A DNA stretch of 47,649 bases from a virus. This document shows, piece by piece, positions 32,907-38,991 of this stretch. The stretch's first letter is position 1; every line of letters starts with the position of its first letter. The translations under genes and the position numbers were made by a program. The notes below the pieces were generated by a model. That model had not been told where the DNA came from and ran no database searches. It worked only from the letters and a program-made list of their open reading frames with translations. The stretch spans positions 1 to 47,649 of the IMG/VR virus record IMGVR_UViG_3300027782_002618. The stretch is one strand, 5' to 3'.

Positions 32907-33071
32907 TTAGTCCAATGATTCTTTTACTTGAATAAGTTCTTCGAGGGTGTCGATGATAAAGCCGTAGAGGTCGGTCAGTTCCGGAGGTTTACCCTCGGCA
33001 AAAGCCCTGCGCTCCATGTCTCGGAATATGTCTAGCTTCTCATCGTCCCAGTAGCTTGATTGGTAGTTCAT
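32907..33071 (-). CDS. 54-residue protein of unknown function
   Basis: I chose the ATG at 33071 with GAGG upstream, coupled (ATGA) to the previous stop. Acidic helical protein (ELTDLYGFIIDTLEELIQVKE). Unknown. Confidence 0.55.
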   Translation of the reverse strand: MNYQSSYWDDEKLDIFRDMERRAFAEGKPPELTDLYGFIIDTLEELIQVKESLD

Positions 33072-33226
33072 AGCTTGGCCTCTAATTCTTTTAAGATTTC
33101 CCGCGCCAATATGACGCGCTCGTTGTCTATATTCCATTGCTCGGTGTCGTCGTCTTGATGTTCCTCAACAAAGTATTGAGCAAGGAATAACGCCATTTTT
33201 AGTGCGTGTATTTGATCTTTGGTCAT
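33068..33226 (-). CDS. 52-residue protein of unknown function
   Basis: Begins MTKDQIHALKMALFLAQYF and ends LKELEAKL; acidic and helical. Its start uses a diverged copy of the array's shared start module (33223-33239). TGATG and ATGA overlaps on its two sides. Confidence 0.55.
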   Translation of the reverse strand: MTKDQIHALKMALFLAQYFVEEHQDDDTEQWNIDNERVILAREILKELEAKL

Positions 33227-33239
33227 CAGGTGGTCTCCT
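33223..33239 (-). repeat. shared start module, diverged copy
   Basis: Minus strand AGGAGACCACCTGATGA; starts the 33068-33226 gene. Confidence 0.6.
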
Positions 33240-33390
33240 GCATGGCTAAGTTATCCTCAAAGTAACGCCATTCACATTCGTAGGCGTAATCAATATCTCC
33301 GTAATACTCACCCTCCGCAACGGCATCGCGGGCGATCAGGTGGATCATGGCGTTATTGGATTCGCTTAAATCTATGATTAACTGTGTCAT
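33226..33390 (-). CDS. 54-residue acidic protein of unknown function
   Basis: Begins MTQLIIDLSESNNAM, with an acidic aromatic second half (GEYYGDIDYAYECEW). Its last codons encode QETT and supply the ribosome site of the next gene. Starts from an exact copy of the shared start module. Acidic, DNA-mimic-like composition is noted but unproven. Confidence 0.55.
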   Translation of the reverse strand: MTQLIIDLSESNNAMIHLIARDAVAEGEYYGDIDYAYECEWRYFEDNLAMQETT

Positions 33391-33403
33391 CGGATGGTCT
33401 CCT
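33387..33403 (-). repeat. shared start module, exact copy
   Basis: On the minus strand this reads AGGAGACCATCCGATGA: Shine-Dalgarno, spacer and start codon in 17 invariant bases. It starts the 33226-33390 gene. Five other exact copies and two diverged copies occur in the leftward array. Confidence 0.8.
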
Positions 33404-33567
33404 CAATCGTCTGTGTCTGTGTTTAGTTCAACAAATGGATACTGCTCGTCATGAATGAATGCGTCATCTACCATTGAAATACCCATGCGGTTTCCTGCGT
33501 CCCAAATCAAAACATCTAGGTGCGGGGGTAGTTCGCTCAGGTGGGCGATTAGTTCAGATACTTTCAT
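33403..33567 (-). CDS. 54-residue protein of unknown function
   Basis: Begins MKVSELIAHLSELPPHLDVLIWDAG, a pattern seen in small phage proteins of unknown role (helix, then strand with a conserved D). ATGA coupling to the previous stop. Stops 12 bases before the next start. Confidence 0.6.
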   Translation of the reverse strand: MKVSELIAHLSELPPHLDVLIWDAGNRMGISMVDDAFIHDEQYPFVELNTDTDD

Positions 33568-33773
33568 ACTTTTTCCTTTCGCTTCGCAGCTTTTTTATTA
33601 ACTATTTTGACGATCTCATTCTCTAACTGAGGGACGATTGGGTGGTGGTGGTAGTTGGTTATGAGTGCCATACCCAAAGCCCACATGAGGTCATCCTCGT
33701 TAAGCATGAAACCCTCGGCATCGTGGAACAGTTCTTCAAAGTTAACTGTGATTAGTCGTGGGTGATAGATCAT
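33564..33773 (-). CDS. 69-residue protein of unknown function
   Basis: Begins MIYHPRLITVNFEELFHDAEGF and ends in a lysine-rich tail. Start from an exact copy of the shared module. Unknown function. Confidence 0.55.
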   Translation of the reverse strand: MIYHPRLITVNFEELFHDAEGFMLNEDDLMWALGMALITNYHHHPIVPQLENEIVKIVNKKAAKRKEKV

Positions 33774-33786
33774 CGGATGGTCTCCT
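33770..33786 (-). repeat. shared start module, exact copy
   Basis: Starts the 33564-33773 gene; upstream codons read QETIR and stop. Confidence 0.8.
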
Positions 33787-34057
33787 GAATGTATTGTTTG
33801 GCTTCTTCCTTGGTATCAAAGCATCGGTAATCTCCGTTCTCATCAATCCACTCATCGCAAGCCTTGCCAAAGATGACCCATACGTCACCTACTCTTTCAG
33901 TCTCCCAACAGTTCGGGTCGTTGAATCTCTCCATGTAAAGCTCATGCACAATCTTTTTGCAAGTCGTGTCATCTACGCCAGTAAGTCGCTCAAGTTCTGC
34001 CGGATGGTTCTCTACTAAAAGATCGCTAATCTGTGCCTTTAGTTCTGCGTGGTTCAT
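33770..34057 (-). CDS. 95-residue protein of unknown function
   Basis: Helical N-terminus, then a beta-rich middle (GDVWVIFGKACDEWIDENGDYRCFDTKEEA). The C-terminus QETIR is encoded by the bases that form the next gene's ribosome site. Unknown function. Confidence 0.55.
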   Translation of the reverse strand: MNHAELKAQISDLLVENHPAELERLTGVDDTTCKKIVHELYMERFNDPNCWETERVGDVWVIFGKACDEWIDENGDYRCFDTKEEAKQYIQETIR

Positions 34058-34269
34058 GATGTAACCCTTTCAAAATGTTTCTTTGTGCTTTCAATGTAGT
34101 TGGCAACTTCGTTTAGTTCAGTATTTGATACGCCATCCCAAACAGTAATGTCATCAGCGCACCATGTGTTCTCAGGGTCGCGCAATATGGTTATTACTTG
34201 GTCATAGGTCAGGTTGTCGGGGTAGTCTGACAACCATTCGTCAAGTGCAAAGTGTTCGGATGTTTTCAT
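34054..34269 (-). CDS. 71-residue acidic protein of unknown function
   Basis: Contains YDQVITILRDPENTWCADDITVWDGVSN, with many acidic residues. ATGA-coupled to the following gene. Unknown function. Confidence 0.55.
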   Translation of the reverse strand: MKTSEHFALDEWLSDYPDNLTYDQVITILRDPENTWCADDITVWDGVSNTELNEVANYIESTKKHFERVTS

Positions 34270-34271
34270 TT

Positions 34272-34439
34272 TTAATCCTCTGTTTCGTGTTCAAGTTCAG
34301 CGTGTATCGGGTCGGAATAGGCTTGCAGTTTTGTATCTAACTTAAAAACGTAATCCAGTTCTTCCGTTAAATTGTTTATTGCATCTAGTCTGTTATCACC
34401 GGCAACAAAAACATCTATGTTTACTTTCCAAACTTTCAT
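34272..34439 (-). CDS. 55-residue protein of unknown function
   Basis: Begins MKVWKVNIDVFVAGDNRLDAINNL, a strand-turn-helix pattern, and ends acidic (LEHETED). Starts ATGA-coupled to the previous gene. Unknown function. Confidence 0.5.
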   Translation of the reverse strand: MKVWKVNIDVFVAGDNRLDAINNLTEELDYVFKLDTKLQAYSDPIHAELEHETED

Positions 34440-34618
34440 TTTGATTTCTCCAAACTATTTAATTTAGTGGGTTTTGCTTCCTTTAGAACTGCTTTTGCAA
34501 GTTCAATGTCATGGGACAAGGCTTCAATCCATGCGCCATCCTCTATGTAACTATCGGCTGACTGCATCAAGTTTTTCAAGGCGTTGCGTAGCAGTTTGAT
34601 TTTTTCTTGGTCGGTCAT
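34436..34618 (-). CDS. 60-residue helical protein of unknown function
   Basis: Begins MTDQEKIKLLRNALKNLMQ. All-helical. The start uses a diverged copy of the shared module (34615-34631). Unknown function. Confidence 0.55.
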   Translation of the reverse strand: MTDQEKIKLLRNALKNLMQSADSYIEDGAWIEALSHDIELAKAVLKEAKPTKLNSLEKSK

Positions 34619-34631
34619 TGGTTGGTCTCCT
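34615..34631 (-). repeat. shared start module, diverged copy
   Basis: Minus strand AGGAGACCAACCAATGA; starts the 34436-34618 gene. Confidence 0.65.
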
Positions 34632-34791
34632 CTAGTTGTTCCAAAAATAAGATCACATCATCTATACAGTCGCCAATCGTGTAATCGGTGGTCGGCTCGT
34701 GTAGTCTTTTGTTTTTTACTCGGTCGGATAAGGCTTCCCGAATGTCGTACATATTCAGCACGGCATCGGATAAGGCGTTTGAATCAATCAT
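34615..34791 (-). CDS. 58-residue helical protein of unknown function
   Basis: Begins MIDSNALSDAVLNMYDIREAL; the longer frame to 34836 is rejected because an exact module copy ends at 34791. The C-terminus LEETNQ is encoded by the next gene's ribosome site. Confidence 0.55.
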   Translation of the reverse strand: MIDSNALSDAVLNMYDIREALSDRVKNKRLHEPTTDYTIGDCIDDVILFLEQLEETNQ

Positions 34792-34804
34792 CGGATGGTC
34801 TCCT
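34788..34804 (-). repeat. shared start module, exact copy
   Basis: Starts the 34615-34791 gene; upstream codons read EETIR and stop. Confidence 0.8.
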
Positions 34805-35027
34805 CTAAAAATACGCGAGGTAAGTCGATCATCCATTCGTAGTTATCCATCCCTGTAACTGGGTCAACTTTGTAAACATTGATTTGATACCATCCATCCT
34901 CATCAGGGCAATGGATATTAAATGAATGTTCTTCTGTGCCATGCCACCAATCGCCATCTCTGACGATTTCGTGTCTGTATTGCTCAATTAACTGGTTTGC
35001 CAGTTGTTGCAGTTGTTCGTCGTTCAT
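34788..35027 (-). CDS. 79-residue protein of unknown function
   Basis: Begins MNDEQLQQLANQLIEQYRHEIV; a beta-rich acidic middle (EEHSFNIHCPDEDGWYQINVYKV) follows; ends FLEETIR. Exact module copy at its start and at its end. Unknown function. Confidence 0.6.
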   Translation of the reverse strand: MNDEQLQQLANQLIEQYRHEIVRDGDWWHGTEEHSFNIHCPDEDGWYQINVYKVDPVTGMDNYEWMIDLPRVFLEETIR

Positions 35028-35040
35028 CGGATGGTCTCCT
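35024..35040 (-). repeat. shared start module, exact copy
   Basis: Starts the 34788-35027 gene; here the module is intergenic, just after a TAG. Confidence 0.8.
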
Positions 35041-35355
35041 CTAGTGGGTCAATGAATAAAAGTGGTCGATGGTGTCGCGAATAACGTCAAGGTTTCGCGT
35101 AGCCTGTGCGTGTTGTTCCTCGACTGTGCGCTGAGTTACTCGGGCGGGGCGTGTGCTCAAGATTGTTTTGTCGTAGTCTTTAAACGGCTCGTATGAGAAA
35201 TAATTTCCGTCTTTGTGCTCGACTGTGGCGGTGGTGCAAAGAGACCCGCCCCATCGTTTCATCGTGAGGATTCTCAGGCGCATGGTGTCGTTAATCTCAA
35301 CGTGAGATTCTGTAATCCATCCTCGGTGTATTGATTTGTGAGTTTTGGTGTTCAT
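35041..35355 (-). CDS. 104-residue protein of unknown function
   Basis: Beta-rich first half with MRLRILTMKRWGGSLCTTATVEHKDG, then a helical C-terminus. Stop TAG lies directly against the following ribosome site. Starts ATGA-coupled. Unknown function. Confidence 0.55.
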   Translation of the reverse strand: MNTKTHKSIHRGWITESHVEINDTMRLRILTMKRWGGSLCTTATVEHKDGNYFSYEPFKDYDKTILSTRPARVTQRTVEEQHAQATRNLDVIRDTIDHFYSLTH

Positions 35356-35660
35356 CTTGTTGCCTCTTGAATGTATGTTCTAACTGTGTTCATATCCTCA
35401 TCGCTGACTGTGTAGGTGTCGCGCTGACCCCCGTCAAGGCATAGACCGCCCGTAGGGTCGCCCCCATGAAAGCCCTCATGCCCGAGTAGCGTCCCGACGT
35501 AATAACGGCTCACAAACCCGCCTCGCCCGTCGTCGGTCGGATAATTCGAGTCGTAGAATTCAACCACTGGTCGGTCGTCGTCATGGGTCAGGCAATCGTC
35601 GCGCCCGTAGCGGTCGCCCTTTCTTACAATCCTGACGTTGTATTTATTAACTTTTATCAT
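35352..35660 (-). CDS. 102-residue protein of unknown function
   Basis: Rich in Gly, Asp and Arg, with YYVGTLLGHEGFHGGDPTGG; no matching enzyme signature is known to me. The C-terminus YIQEATR is a diverged form of the EETIR junction. Base composition in this gene is more G+C rich than its neighbours, with runs such as CGCCCGTCGTCGG. Confidence 0.55.
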   Translation of the reverse strand: MIKVNKYNVRIVRKGDRYGRDDCLTHDDDRPVVEFYDSNYPTDDGRGGFVSRYYVGTLLGHEGFHGGDPTGGLCLDGGQRDTYTVSDEDMNTVRTYIQEATR

Positions 35661-35673
35661 TGCTTTTCCTTTG

Positions 35674-35850
35674 TTATTTTGAAATTAATTCGACAAATTC
35701 ATCATCATCAAAGGTCGCTAGTTGCCCAGTGTGATAGTTGCCCCCGACTAAAAATTCTGCGGAATTGCCACAAACTTTTGAGTAGTCCTCCGCAGTGTTC
35801 GGGTCAAAGAATCGTTCACCAACTTCAATGTCTTTAAATCGTGTTTGCAT
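35674..35850 (-). CDS. 58-residue small phage protein
   Basis: Begins MQTRFKDIEVGERFFDPNTAE with AGGAG upstream. The pattern (short strand, conserved VGERF, later strands ending in acidic residues) resembles many short phage proteins of unknown role. Unknown function. Confidence 0.6.
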   Translation of the reverse strand: MQTRFKDIEVGERFFDPNTAEDYSKVCGNSAEFLVGGNYHTGQLATFDDDEFVELISK

Positions 35851-35885
35851 TTAGTTTCTCCTGTTCGGGCAAAAGTACCCTCCAA

Positions 35886-35908
35886 AGCCCTCAAAAAGGG
35901 CTTCAGAT
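35886..35908 (-). repeat. intergenic hairpin, copy A
   Basis: AAGCCCT-CAAAA-AGGGCTT is a near-perfect stem-loop between two genes of the leftward array. A second copy with a changed loop lies at 37243-37263. No T-run follows in the direction of transcription, so processing or translational control is as likely as termination. Confidence 0.5.
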
Positions 35909-35910
35909 GG

Positions 35911-36084
35911 TTATCTAGCCTCTGCCCTGCCTATCTCAAACAATCGGACGATCTCCGAGCGATTAGCGGGGTCTTTGGCGGTGGCTTGGGCTAGCCAATG
36001 CCGGAAAATTTGCGCTCGGGTGCTGCTTTTTGTTTTCTCGAATTTATAGCCCATGTCGATGATGTAAGCGGGTGGGTAGTTCAT
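35911..36084 (-). CDS. 57-residue basic protein of unknown function
   Basis: Begins MNYPPAYIIDMGYKFEKTK and contains RAQIFRHWLAQATAKDPANRSEIVRLFEIGR, a basic helical region. AGGAGG precedes the ATG. Unknown function. Confidence 0.55.
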   Translation of the reverse strand: MNYPPAYIIDMGYKFEKTKSSTRAQIFRHWLAQATAKDPANRSEIVRLFEIGRAEAR

Positions 36085-36230
36085 CCTGTAACCTCCTCAA
36101 TGACGGAGAAAAGGCGGTTTAGTTCCTCATCGCTTAGATCAAGCTCGCGGGCGATCAGGTCGCTAGTTGCTTGATGCGACAAAGTTATGCGGGCAATCTC
36201 GAAAATGGTTTGTAGATCTGACTTGCTCAT
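36081..36230 (-). CDS. 49-residue helical protein of unknown function
   Basis: Begins MSKSDLQTIFEIARI and ends VIEEVTG, whose codons form the next ribosome site, as in other junctions of this array. Possibly a small HTH (SDLIARELDLSDEELNRLF). Unknown function. Confidence 0.55.
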   Translation of the reverse strand: MSKSDLQTIFEIARITLSHQATSDLIARELDLSDEELNRLFSVIEEVTG

Positions 36231-36237
36231 GTTGTCC

Positions 36238-36516
36238 TCACTTATACAAAATCAGGTCACGAAGGGTTCGCATCTCATCGCGCCATGATTGCCCGCAGAT
36301 ATAGTTCACCCCGTCATCGTCAACAGTTACGCGAGAGAAAAGCCCCGCATCTTGCCAAAGGGACAAAGGAAGATTAATTCGTCGCGCCAGTTTGTTGACT
36401 GTTTCGCGTCTGCAATATTTGCTCACCATGCAGAGTAGGTCGTGCTTTTGTGCATCGGTCAGGGTGGCGGGTTTCCCCGCTTTAGCGTCACAGATAAGGT
36501 TGTTGAGGTTGGTCAT
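36238..36516 (-). CDS. 92-residue protein of unknown function
   Basis: Helical protein with Cys pairs spread along it (CDAKAG, CMVSKYC). Starts from an exact module copy. Unknown function. Confidence 0.55.
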   Translation of the reverse strand: MTNLNNLICDAKAGKPATLTDAQKHDLLCMVSKYCRRETVNKLARRINLPLSLWQDAGLFSRVTVDDDGVNYICGQSWRDEMRTLRDLILYK

Positions 36517-36529
36517 CGGATGGTCTCCT
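36513..36529 (-). repeat. shared start module, exact copy
   Basis: Starts the 36238-36516 gene; the upstream gene ended about 36 bases earlier. Confidence 0.8.
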
Positions 36530-36564
36530 TAAAGAATTGCGGGGTCGTGGGTGGTAAACATGGT

Positions 36565-36711
36565 TCAAGCCTCCCAAATGCCGTAGCCCTTGGGCATGCG
36601 GACAAGCCCATGCTGATGGCGGAATCGGGCAATAGCATCTTTTTTGTTCGTGCCGTAGCAAGTCATGGCGATGTGTATCCATGTTGGGATGTGGACAAAA
36701 TAGCGTTTCAT
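36565..36711 (-). CDS. 48-residue protein of unknown function
   Basis: Begins MKRYFVHIPTWIHIAM, contains AIARFRHQHGL, ends GYGIWEA: strand, helix, strand. Exact module copy at its start. Resembles small phage proteins with a TNKKDAIARFR element but not assigned. Confidence 0.6.
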   Translation of the reverse strand: MKRYFVHIPTWIHIAMTCYGTNKKDAIARFRHQHGLVRMPKGYGIWEA

Positions 36712-36724
36712 CGGATGGTCTCCT
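36708..36724 (-). repeat. shared start module, exact copy
   Basis: Starts the 36565-36711 gene; directly follows the stop of the 36726 gene. Confidence 0.8.
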
Positions 36725-36725
36725 T

Positions 36726-36929
36726 TTAAACGTTTAAAAAAGTGTTGTTGCGGATGGATTCAAAAAGATCAGTCAAGCACCGATATTCGCCATAAGCAAT
36801 AGCGCGGTCGAATTCGTTTTCTTTGAGTTGGTTTGTGCCGTTGTCAGGGTCAAAACCCCAAATGCGTTCGAGCTTGTCGATCTGCGTTAACAGTTCGTTG
36901 GTGAGGTTTTCTTTGCTGAAGCGGAGCAT
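36726..36929 (-). CDS. 67-residue protein of unknown function
   Basis: Helical, starting MLRFSKENLTNELLTQIDKLERIWG. AAAGGATA precedes the ATG. Unknown function. Confidence 0.55.
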   Translation of the reverse strand: MLRFSKENLTNELLTQIDKLERIWGFDPDNGTNQLKENEFDRAIAYGEYRCLTDLFESIRNNTFLNV

Positions 36930-36932
36930 GGC

Positions 36933-37208
36933 TTATCCTTTCAATGAACGGAGGGTCTTTGCAATGAACCATTTGGACGGCTCAACGCATGGGGCTTGAA
37001 CATATTTGCCGGAGTAACTGTCGCCCTGCCAATAGTCGTCTTTGTCGAAGTCGAAGTCCTCGTAATCCAAAAACTGTCGAACGGCATTTGGGCTAGTCTT
37101 AAACTGGGCGATCAAGTCACGGACAAAAACGGCTTTTCCGGTCTGAAGGTACTCATTCAAAACATAGTCCCGCATTTGGGTTGCTTTTTCGCTTAGGTCG
37201 CTTTTCAT
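36933..37208 (-). CDS. 91-residue protein, possible winged-helix
   Basis: Contains AVFVRDLIAQFKTSPNAVRQFLDY, which resembles a helix-turn-helix, followed by acidic residues and a C-terminal helix. Leader AAAAGGAAAGACC before the ATG is shared with the 37275-37511 gene. Possible DNA-binding regulator; unproven. Confidence 0.55.
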   Translation of the reverse strand: MKSDLSEKATQMRDYVLNEYLQTGKAVFVRDLIAQFKTSPNAVRQFLDYEDFDFDKDDYWQGDSYSGKYVQAPCVEPSKWFIAKTLRSLKG

Positions 37209-37242
37209 GGTCTTTCCTTTTGGTGGTTGGGTAAGTAATCCC

Positions 37243-37263
37243 CAAAGCCCTCACACAAGGGCT
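37243..37263 (-). repeat. intergenic hairpin, copy B
   Basis: AAGCCCT-CACACA-AGGGCTT pairs along seven bases. The stem matches copy A at 35886-35908 while the loop differs, which suggests that structure is conserved. Confidence 0.5.
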
Positions 37264-37274
37264 TCAGGCATGGC

Positions 37275-37511
37275 TTAACGCTTTGCTTTAGGTTCGAAGA
37301 ACCCTACCCACTGAGTCCCCTCAACTTGGGGCTGATACATCTTGATTTCATAGGACGCGTCGTGCGGTACAGGCACAAGGTACAAACTGTATGGGTAGCC
37401 CTCTTTTTCCATGTGCTTGAGCAGTTGCACAAGGTTTCTTTTTTCGTTTGTGGTAATCCAAGTGCAAACGGATGAGGCGTAGAAGTGAGTCGTTTCGGGA
37501 TGGTTTTTCAT
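37275..37511 (-). CDS. 78-residue protein of unknown function
   Basis: Alternating strands (YPYSLYLVPVPHDASYEIKMYQ) suggest a compact beta sheet. Leader CCAAAAGGAAACACC before the ATG is nearly the same as that of the 36933 gene. Unknown function. Confidence 0.55.
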   Translation of the reverse strand: MKNHPETTHFYASSVCTWITTNEKRNLVQLLKHMEKEGYPYSLYLVPVPHDASYEIKMYQPQVEGTQWVGFFEPKAKR

Positions 37512-37535
37512 GGTGTTTCCTTTTGGTTGGTTGGG

Positions 37536-37778
37536 TTACTGGCGTTTGAAATTTGCGCCGTCGATCATCATTCGGAAGATTTTGTTTTTGTAGGCGAAGA
37601 TCACGGCTTTGGAGGCGGTTTCAGAAATTGAACAGGTGTCACATGTGACAGTCAGTGTGAACTTATAGCCATCATTGACCTTTCGCACGATCAGGTCGTG
37701 TTGATCGTTGAGCTTGAAACGTGCAACAGGCAGGGCTTTGTGTGTCATGGTGTCGCTGATTGGTTGGTTGGTTAACAT
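37536..37778 (-). CDS. 80-residue protein of unknown function, first gene of the leftward array
   Basis: I chose ATG 37778 with AAGGAT upstream; the longer frame to 37886 would run into the promoter region. Beta-rich with three-cysteine stretch VTCDTCSIS. Unknown function. Confidence 0.55.
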   Translation of the reverse strand: MLTNQPISDTMTHKALPVARFKLNDQHDLIVRKVNDGYKFTLTVTCDTCSISETASKAVIFAYKNKIFRMMIDGANFKRQ

Positions 37779-37991
37779 TATCAATCCTTTGTAACTTGGT
37801 GTAAAGCAGTGTAACGAAATGTTGTGCCTTACACATATATAGCATAATAGAATCGTGCCATGTATGAAAAAAGCCTTTAAAATCAACGCTAGGGGATTTC
37901 CCTATGTAATACGTTTGGTTTCAAAATTGTAGTGAATCATGATTTCATATTGAAAACAAAATCATTACAAAAACAAGCTGCATAAAAGGGC

Positions 37992-38013
37992 TAGAAATCA
38001 TTAATCATTTCTG
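37992..38013 (-). promoter_or_regulatory. palindromic operator-like site, copy 2
   Basis: On the minus strand this reads AGAAATGATTAATGATTTCT, identical over 20 bases to copies 3 and 4 but inverted. It lies 80 bases before the terminase small subunit start. Confidence 0.65.
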
Positions 38014-38029
38014 TTCCAATCGCGCGGTC

Positions 38030-38068
38030 GGGAATTAGCGAAGCGGGACAGCTTTGCTTATCGTTCCC
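38030..38068 (+). promoter_or_regulatory. leader hairpin before terminase small subunit
   Basis: GGGAA pairs with TTCCC and AGCGAAGC with GCTTTGCT (one wobble) around a six-base loop, forming a long stem that ends 16 bases before the Shine-Dalgarno. Without a T-run it is more likely an mRNA leader structure than a terminator. Confidence 0.45.
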
Positions 38069-38092
38069 CCAATAACGTAGGAGAGAACACAC

Positions 38093-38827
38093 ATGAAAAC
38101 ATTAAGCAGAAAGCAGATAAGGGAAGGGTTGGAACAAGTCCCAATGGCTGAGCTTTTAGCCGTTTCTGATCGAGCTTTGACGGGTAAGCAAAAAGCATTT
38201 GCAAAAGAGTTGGCACTGGGTAAGACGAAGGCAGACGCATACCGGAACGCATACAAGGCAGACGCAAAGCCAAGCAGTCTGGCAAAAGATCCTTACACGA
38301 TTGCCAAGGATCCCCGAATAGTCCAAGAGGTAGAAGCTTACAAGCTGGCTATTGAGGCGAGTAAACATCGCACCCCTGCGGTTTTGAGGGAACTTGTTAT
38401 TCAATCTCTCGTACAGGTATTGATTGACCCTGACGCTAAACAGGCAACCAAAGTGCAAGCCTCTAAGGTACTTGGCACAGTCACGGAAGTGTCTGCGTTC
38501 ACCGAGCGCAAAGAGGTTCGCATGATCTCATCGAGCGAGGATACCAAAGCCAAGATCATGGCGCAGTTGCGTGAGATGCTCAACGGGCGCGCGGAGGATG
38601 CGACGATCATCGAGGCCGACACCCTTTTGCGCGAGCTATCGGGCGAGACCCACCCACTCCCGACCCCCCCAATTGACGTTGCGGAGTCCCAAGATCCTAT
38701 ACATACTATTCCACCCGAACCATCCCTATCAGAATCCGATTCGGAAGAACCCCCACCCCCAGAAAAAGTTTCTGGCAGCATACCCACCCATGCGTTCAGG
38801 GAAGACCCCCCGGGTAGAAATGATTAA
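38093..38827 (+). CDS. terS: terminase small subunit
   Basis: AGGAG lies before the ATG. Residues about 29-60 read LTGKQKAFAKELALGKTKADAYRNAY, the helix-turn-helix entry typical of phage terminase small subunits; a helical oligomerisation core follows. The last 70 residues are Pro/Glu-rich and probably disordered. TerS recognises phage DNA to start packaging and recruits TerL. Its TAA lies inside palindromic copy 3. Confidence 0.8.
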   Translation: MKTLSRKQIREGLEQVPMAELLAVSDRALTGKQKAFAKELALGKTKADAYRNAYKADAKPSSLAKDPYTIAKDPRIVQEVEAYKLAIEASKHRTPAVLRELVIQSLVQVLIDPDAKQATKVQASKVLGTVTEVSAFTERKEVRMISSSEDTKAKIMAQLREMLNGRAEDATIIEADTLLRELSGETHPLPTPPIDVAESQDPIHTIPPEPSLSESDSEEPPPPEKVSGSIPTHAFREDPPGRND

Positions 38828-38836
38828 TGATTTCTA
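38815..38836 (+). promoter_or_regulatory. palindromic operator-like site, copy 3
   Basis: AGAAATGATTAATGATTTCT flanked by T and A. The terS stop codon (38825-38827) lies at its centre, so the site is part coding and part leader. Confidence 0.65.
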
Positions 38837-38874
38837 CAAAAATTTTTCTAGAATTTTTTCTTATTTCTGTGGTC

Positions 38875-38897
38875 TAGAAATGATTAATGATTTCTGC
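38875..38897 (+). promoter_or_regulatory. palindromic operator-like site, copy 4
   Basis: Same 20-base core as copy 3, 60 bases downstream, in the leader of the LexA-like gene. Confidence 0.65.
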
Positions 38898-38898
38898 G

Positions 38899-38920
38899 TA
38901 GAAATGATAAATGATTTCTA
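38899..38920 (+). promoter_or_regulatory. palindromic operator-like site, copy 5
   Basis: AGAAATGATAAATGATTTCT begins 24 bases after copy 4, leaving one base between the sites; one base of the core differs. Confidence 0.65.
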
Positions 38921-38991
38921 GAGTCCAAATTAACAAGAAGATGGTGTCGCGTAAGAGCGACAAGACGTTTAACGAGTGTATGGAGGTAGAG

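Larger units (their letters stand above)
37779..38092. promoter_or_regulatory. divergent control region
   Basis: These 314 gene-free, A+T-rich bases separate the leftward array from the terminase operon. GTGTAA occurs at 37799-37804 and 37809-37814, with TTACAC at 37829-37834, spaced by 10 and 20 bases. A minus-strand TATTAT/TATATA stretch (37836-37850) is a likely -10 region. AATCAT-type half-sites (37933-37947, 37957-37966) precede the palindromic site at 37992, then a hairpin and AGGAG before 38093. Confidence 0.5.

Noticed and set aside
36529-36561. 10-residue frame before the 36238-36516 gene
   Set aside because: ATG to TAA in 11 codons without a ribosome site; too short to support as a gene.
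37281-37300. T-loop-like GGTTCGA suggesting a tRNA
   Set aside because: Lies inside a coding frame and has no cloverleaf arms around it.
37830-37860. sigma-54 promoter (TGGCAC on the minus strand)
   Set aside because: No TTGC element at the required distance.
32525-38100. CRISPR array or tandem repeat array from the repeated 17-mer
   Set aside because: Copies are irregularly spaced (about 170 to 1500 bases), separate distinct genes and coincide with start codons.
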